Shown here piece after piece: positions 5,303 through 8,518 of a stretch of 8,518 nucleotides of DNA. The stretch is from CAVPRW01 sp046727435 [NCBI: bacterium]. GTDB lineage: Bacteria > Tectomicrobia > Entotheonellia > J063. A program made the translations under genes and the position numbers. The notes beneath the pieces are model-generated. The model did not search any database. It was not told the origin of the DNA and saw nothing but the letters and a program-made list of their open reading frames with translations. Numbering within the stretch: the first letter of the stretch is position 1; each line of letters begins with the position of its first letter. The stretch is from positions 1-8,518 of the forward strand of contig JBKPCR010000201.1 of the NCBI GenBank assembly GCA_046727435.1. Reading direction: 5' to 3'.

Positions 5303-7285
5303 TTAGGCGATGAGTAGGATCGTTCCCATGTCAGGAGGGACCTGAAATCCGAGATGCGTCAGTCCGGCACGCGCCGTGTCATGGCGCAGAAGTTCGAGAA
5401 AACGTTGGATCGCCGGTTGCGATAACTTGTCGGCAGGGATCACAAAGTCGTAGTGTTCATCCTGCATAAAGCTGAAGGCGAGCTGATAGTCATGTGCCAC
5501 AGTGTCGATGGCCAAGCCCCAATCGGCTTTGTGCAAGGCGATGGAGGCCGCCACAGCATTGTGCGATTTGGCCTCTGTATCGTAGCCGCGCAAGCTTTCC
5601 GTCAACTTATCGAAGGGTATGGACAGGGACTGGGCGCATGACCGCACACCCATGTCGAAGAGGATACGCGTGCCTGAGCCGCGATTGCGGTTGATCAGGA
5701 CGAGCTTTCCCTCCGTCGCGGACATGCTTACGAGACGTTCGAACGTCGGCGGTTGCGGCCAGTCATCCCCCGGTCGATAGAGCAGACCCTGGCGCCGTAC
5801 ATAGCCTCGTACCAGCGCCAGCCCATCGCCCGGTTTGACAAACGGCCGGTTGTATTCGTCGGTCTGCTCGTCGAGGAGGTGAATGCCCGCGATATCGGCC
5901 TCGCCGCGTTGCGCCGCGTGCAAACCTGCTGTCGAGCCGACATTGACGATCTTGCCCTGGATGCCGTCCCGTTTCAGGCAGTTCACCAGATAATCCAAGC
6001 CCACGCAATGACTGCCGATGATGGTGGCGTCCGCCAGTTGCAGGTCACGGCTTAGCAGGTGGACCTGCACCGCCTCGTCCTTGTCGAGCATTTCTTGGTT
6101 GGTGGGAATTTTTAAAAAGCCGTCGGCCTGACTGAAGGTGGTCATCGAGCCCGAGCCTTTGCCGATGGGGTAGGCGGTATAGCCCGCCTGACCGCGCACG
6201 ACATGCACCAACACATACTCCAGCTGTCCCTTACGGGAGTTAAAGCGCACCGCGGCACGGGCTGGAATGGTATGGTGCTCCTCACGGTTCAGTCCGGCCA
6301 GGGCGCGTACAAGCGGCTGCACAAACTCATGGAAGGTGACGGTGGCCGAGGTGGGAAATCCCGGCAGGATGACCAGGGGGATACGCCCCACCGCCCCGAG
6401 GCACAACGGCTTGCCGGGTCTCAGGGCGACACCATGGACCAGGATGCCAGGCGGCCCCAAACGCTCGATGACACGATAGGAAAGGTCCCCAGCCCCTTTG
6501 GAGGTGCCTCCCGAGAGAATGATCAGGTCATGGACCAGCGCGCGCCGTATAATCTCCTCCAGGGCGGTCTCATCGTCCGGGCAAATACCCATGCAATAGG
6601 GTTCGCCGCCGTTCTCCCGCACGGCATCGGCGACGATGCGCGCGTTCGAATCATAGACTTTGCCCTCCGCCATCATCTGGCCGGGAGGGATGAGCTCGTC
6701 CCCAGTGGAGATGATGGCCACATGTGGCTTGCGGTAGCACCACACCTCGGCACAGCCGAGCGCCGCCAATACCCCCGTTTCCCGCGACGATAACGCTTGC
6801 CCCTCGCGCAGGATGGTCTCCCCCTGCATGATGTCCTGGCCGGCATAGCTGATGTTCTCACCCGGCACGACAGGGTGATAGACAGCCAGCACGTCGTCAC
6901 GGCAATCGGTGTCTTCCACCATGACCACGGCGTTGGCCCCTTTCGGAATGATGGCGCCAGTGGCGATGGTCGTGGCCATGCCGGGTTGGACCTCTACATG
7001 CGGCACGACACCGGGAGACAGGTGTTCGTCGGTGAGATTGAGCTCGGCGGGGCTTTCCTCGTCCACGCCAAAGGTGTCGGCGGCGACGACCGCAAAGCCA
7101 TCCACATTCGAACGATTAAAATACGGCACGTCGACGGTGGCGACGATGTCGCGTGATAACACACGCCCGAGACCGTGGGCGAGTGGTACGCACTCCTCAC
7201 CCAATGGGGCCATGGAGATGTGCTGATGGAAGACAGCCTCGGCTTCTTCCTTCGTCAGTACGTGGAGAAATTGTTCCTGTTTCAT
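5303..7285 (-). CDS. moeA: MoeA fused to a C-terminal periplasmic-binding-protein-like domain
   Basis: The 660-residue protein combines a MoeA part (about 1-411) with a substrate-binding-protein-like domain (about 416-650), the architecture annotated as MoeA/LysR-substrate-binding or PBP-like domain fusion. MoeA motifs are SNVDGFAV (59-66), TGAIIPKGANAVVM (109-122), ISTGDEL (192-198), VYDSN (210-214), SGGTSKGAGD (258-267), LRPGKP (288-293) and LPGFPTS (307-313). PGFP instead of PGNP is characteristic of the fusion subgroup. The C-terminal domain shows GSHCVGLDYLV (424-434), GSTAGLHAAQRGEADIAG (450-467) and NRNRGSGTR (532-540), the ligand-loop pattern of such domains. It has no signal peptide and no DNA-binding helix, so it is cytoplasmic. 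The domain is proposed to bind an oxyanion or a pterin-related ligand; that is inference. Its start codon overlaps the stop of the gene before it (ATGA), implying translational coupling. Confidence 0.92.
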   Translation of the reverse strand: MKQEQFLHVLTKEEAEAVFHQHISMAPLGEECVPLAHGLGRVLSRDIVATVDVPYFNRSNVDGFAVVAADTFGVDEESPAELNLTDEHLSPGVVPHVEVQPGMATTIATGAIIPKGANAVVMVEDTDCRDDVLAVYHPVVPGENISYAGQDIMQGETILREGQALSSRETGVLAALGCAEVWCYRKPHVAIISTGDELIPPGQMMAEGKVYDSNARIVADAVRENGGEPYCMGICPDDETALEEIIRRALVHDLIILSGGTSKGAGDLSYRVIERLGPPGILVHGVALRPGKPLCLGAVGRIPLVILPGFPTSATVTFHEFVQPLVRALAGLNREEHHTIPARAAVRFNSRKGQLEYVLVHVVRGQAGYTAYPIGKGSGSMTTFSQADGFLKIPTNQEMLDKDEAVQVHLLSRDLQLADATIIGSHCVGLDYLVNCLKRDGIQGKIVNVGSTAGLHAAQRGEADIAGIHLLDEQTDEYNRPFVKPGDGLALVRGYVRRQGLLYRPGDDWPQPPTFERLVSMSATEGKLVLINRNRGSGTRILFDMGVRSCAQSLSIPFDKLTESLRGYDTEAKSHNAVAASIALHKADWGLAIDTVAHDYQLAFSFMQDEHYDFVIPADKLSQPAIQRFLELLRHDTARAGLTHLGFQVPPDMGTILLIA

Positions 7286-8511
7286 GAGTATACGTAGACC
7301 TCCACCTCCTGACCCTCGTCCAGGCCTTCGGAGTTTTTCTCCACGATGACAAAACCATCGGCGCGCGTGGTCGAGGACAGGATGCTGGCGCCAGTCACGC
7401 GTAAGGGCTCGACTCCGGCCGCGGTGCGGCGCACGCGGACGAAATCGACACGGCCGATGGCAGAGGCGATTTTGCGGGTCAGGATGCCGCGCACCTTAGC
7501 ATAGGGATAAGCGGGCTGCAGGCCCTGCAGGCGCTGCAGCGTCGGGCCGACGAACGCATCGAAGGCCACTAGAGCTGAGACCGGGTTGCCGGGGATGAGG
7601 AAAATCGGTTGCCGCTGGATGAAGCCAAACCCCACTGGACTGGACGGCCGCATGGCCACGCCGTGAACCACGAGCTCGCCGAGTTCGTGGATGATGAGCG
7701 GAGCAAAGTCCTCGGCGCCGACTGATGTGCCGCCGGTGATGAGCACCACGTCCTCGGTGGTTTTCTGAATGGTGTCTTTGATCACATGGTAGTCATCGCC
7801 GATGATCCCCTTGTGTACCGGCACTGCGCCCAGGCGTCGACTCAGACCGGCCAACGTCAGCGAGTTGCTGTCAACGATCTGGCAGCCGCTCAACGGTTCG
7901 CCGACCTGGACCAACTCGTTACCGGTGATGATCAGCGCCACCGTGGGCCGACGATAGACGGCGATGTGGGCCATTTGAATCGAGGCCAAGACGCCCAGAT
8001 CCTGAGGACGCAGCCGGCGGCCGCGCGCCAACACGACATCGCCGCGGCGGATATCCTCACCGACTCGGCCGACATTCTTGAACGGAGAAATGGGCTGCAA
8101 AATGTTGACGTGCTCCTTGTCTTCCTCGGCATACTCCGCCATGACCACCGCATCAGCTCCCGCCGGCAGCGGCGCGCCGGTCATGATACGCACGGCCTCG
8201 TTGGCGCCGAGGGTGAGGTCGAGTGCACAGCCGGGAAAGATCTCGCCCTTGAGGGTCAGGGGGATGGGATTGTAGTCGGAGGCGCCGAACGTATCACGAG
8301 CCCGCACGCCATAGCCATCTACGGCAGAACGGTCGAAATGTGGCACATCGAGGCCCGCAACGATGTCCGCGGCCAGGACGCGATCCAGCCCCTCATCGAG
8401 CGGGATGACCTCGCTCGGCAGCGGGGTGATACGCGGCACAAGAATGGTCAGCGCTTCGTCAACATCATGGCGGGTGGCGAACCCTCGCATGCGAATGTCA
8501 TGATGTTCCAT
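7282..8511 (-). CDS. moeA: Molybdopterin molybdenumtransferase MoeA (first of three)
   Basis: The 409-residue protein is a complete MoeA/gephyrin-E homologue. Motifs: SAVDGYGV (62-69), TGAPLPAGAD (111-120), ITGNEL (195-200), IVDSN (212-216), TGGTSVGAED (259-268) and LIPGNPVS (305-312), then the C-terminal barrel domain to about 406. The usual KPGKP loop reads RPSSP (288-292), which removes the lysine and makes this copy the most divergent of the three there; similar RPSSP loops occur in a MoeA subgroup. The ATG at 8511 was kept because it gives the full N-terminal helix; ATG 8490 is an alternative 7 codons in. Only 7 bases precede it in the window (TTGAGCG), so its ribosome-binding site and promoter cannot be judged. 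The TGA there could be the stop of another upstream gene. It is first in the visible row and overlaps the fusion gene by 4 bp. Confidence 0.92.
   Translation of the reverse strand: MEHHDIRMRGFATRHDVDEALTILVPRITPLPSEVIPLDEGLDRVLAADIVAGLDVPHFDRSAVDGYGVRARDTFGASDYNPIPLTLKGEIFPGCALDLTLGANEAVRIMTGAPLPAGADAVVMAEYAEEDKEHVNILQPISPFKNVGRVGEDIRRGDVVLARGRRLRPQDLGVLASIQMAHIAVYRRPTVALIITGNELVQVGEPLSGCQIVDSNSLTLAGLSRRLGAVPVHKGIIGDDYHVIKDTIQKTTEDVVLITGGTSVGAEDFAPLIIHELGELVVHGVAMRPSSPVGFGFIQRQPIFLIPGNPVSALVAFDAFVGPTLQRLQGLQPAYPYAKVRGILTRKIASAIGRVDFVRVRRTAAGVEPLRVTGASILSSTTRADGFVIVEKNSEGLDEGQEVEVYVYS
7299..7309 (-). promoter_or_regulatory. Double Shine-Dalgarno inside the first moeA, serving the fusion gene
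   Basis: Two GGAGG motifs (7305-7309 and 7299-7303 on the minus strand) lie within the last codons of the upstream moeA, the nearer one 13 nt before the ATG at 7285. The spacing is long, so re-initiation at the ATGA overlap (7282-7285) may matter more than direct initiation. Confidence 0.45.
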
Positions 8512-8518
8512 CGCTCAA

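Noticed and set aside
4563-5306. 247-codon plus-strand open frame opposite the third moeA
   Set aside because: Antisense shadow of a strongly supported MoeA gene, with no ribosome-binding site and unnatural composition.
5303-7285. Fusion of MoeA with a LysR-type or ModE-type DNA-binding regulator
   Set aside because: Only the effector-like binding domain is present; no helix-turn-helix sequence is visible at either end or between domains.

Overview
The window comes from a GC-rich bacterial chromosome or metagenomic contig. No rRNA or tRNA is present. The organism cannot be fixed from these genes; a high-GC, Gram-negative-type uncultured lineage rich in molybdo- or tungsto-enzymes is a guess from gene content only. 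The layout is a well-preserved right half (three linked molybdenum-cofactor genes, minus strand) and a left half that looks like accessory or decaying DNA, with small palindromes, repeat arrays, gene fragments and a broken membrane-protein gene.

Left part (1-2138). A truncated reading frame on the minus strand (1-171) stops next to a 24-bp near-perfect inverted repeat (177-200 / 268-291). A palindrome at 314-336 follows, resembling the right end of IS200/IS605-type elements, and it lies directly against the stop codon of a zinc-type medium-chain alcohol dehydrogenase (342-1319, minus). Behind that gene lie about 820 bp without a convincing gene. This stretch holds a short IS6-like terminal motif, a 52-nt imperfect palindrome (1476-1527), a small inverted repeat (1681-1710), and a set of eight degenerate direct repeats (TGYGAGCCG core, mostly about 21 bp apart, 1867-2060). 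The repeat set looks like a multi-site protein-binding array, possibly a solo end of an IS21-type element.

Middle part (2139-3909). A small membrane-anchored protein with a beta-rich exported domain (2139-2666, plus) is followed by a conserved multi-pass membrane protein gene (2747-3909, plus). The second gene carries two independent lesions: an in-frame TAG where a Trp codon is expected, and loss of one base in a C-run. Sequencing error could explain the C-run, but hardly both lesions.

Right part (4083-8511, minus strand). Three MoeA paralogues lie head to tail in one apparent operon. A stand-alone MoeA comes first in transcription order (7282-8511). It overlaps by ATGA a MoeA fused to a C-terminal periplasmic-binding-protein-like domain (5303-7285). 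After a 14-bp gap with a Shine-Dalgarno site comes a third stand-alone MoeA (4083-5288). MoeA inserts molybdate (or tungstate) into adenylylated molybdopterin. The three copies differ in the loop that usually reads KPGKP (RPSSP, RPGKP and RPGGP in transcription order) and in the PGNP motif (PGFP in the fusion). This suggests a division of labour, for instance between metals, target enzymes or sensing, rather than simple gene redundancy. The operon's promoter and any upstream genes lie beyond position 8518.
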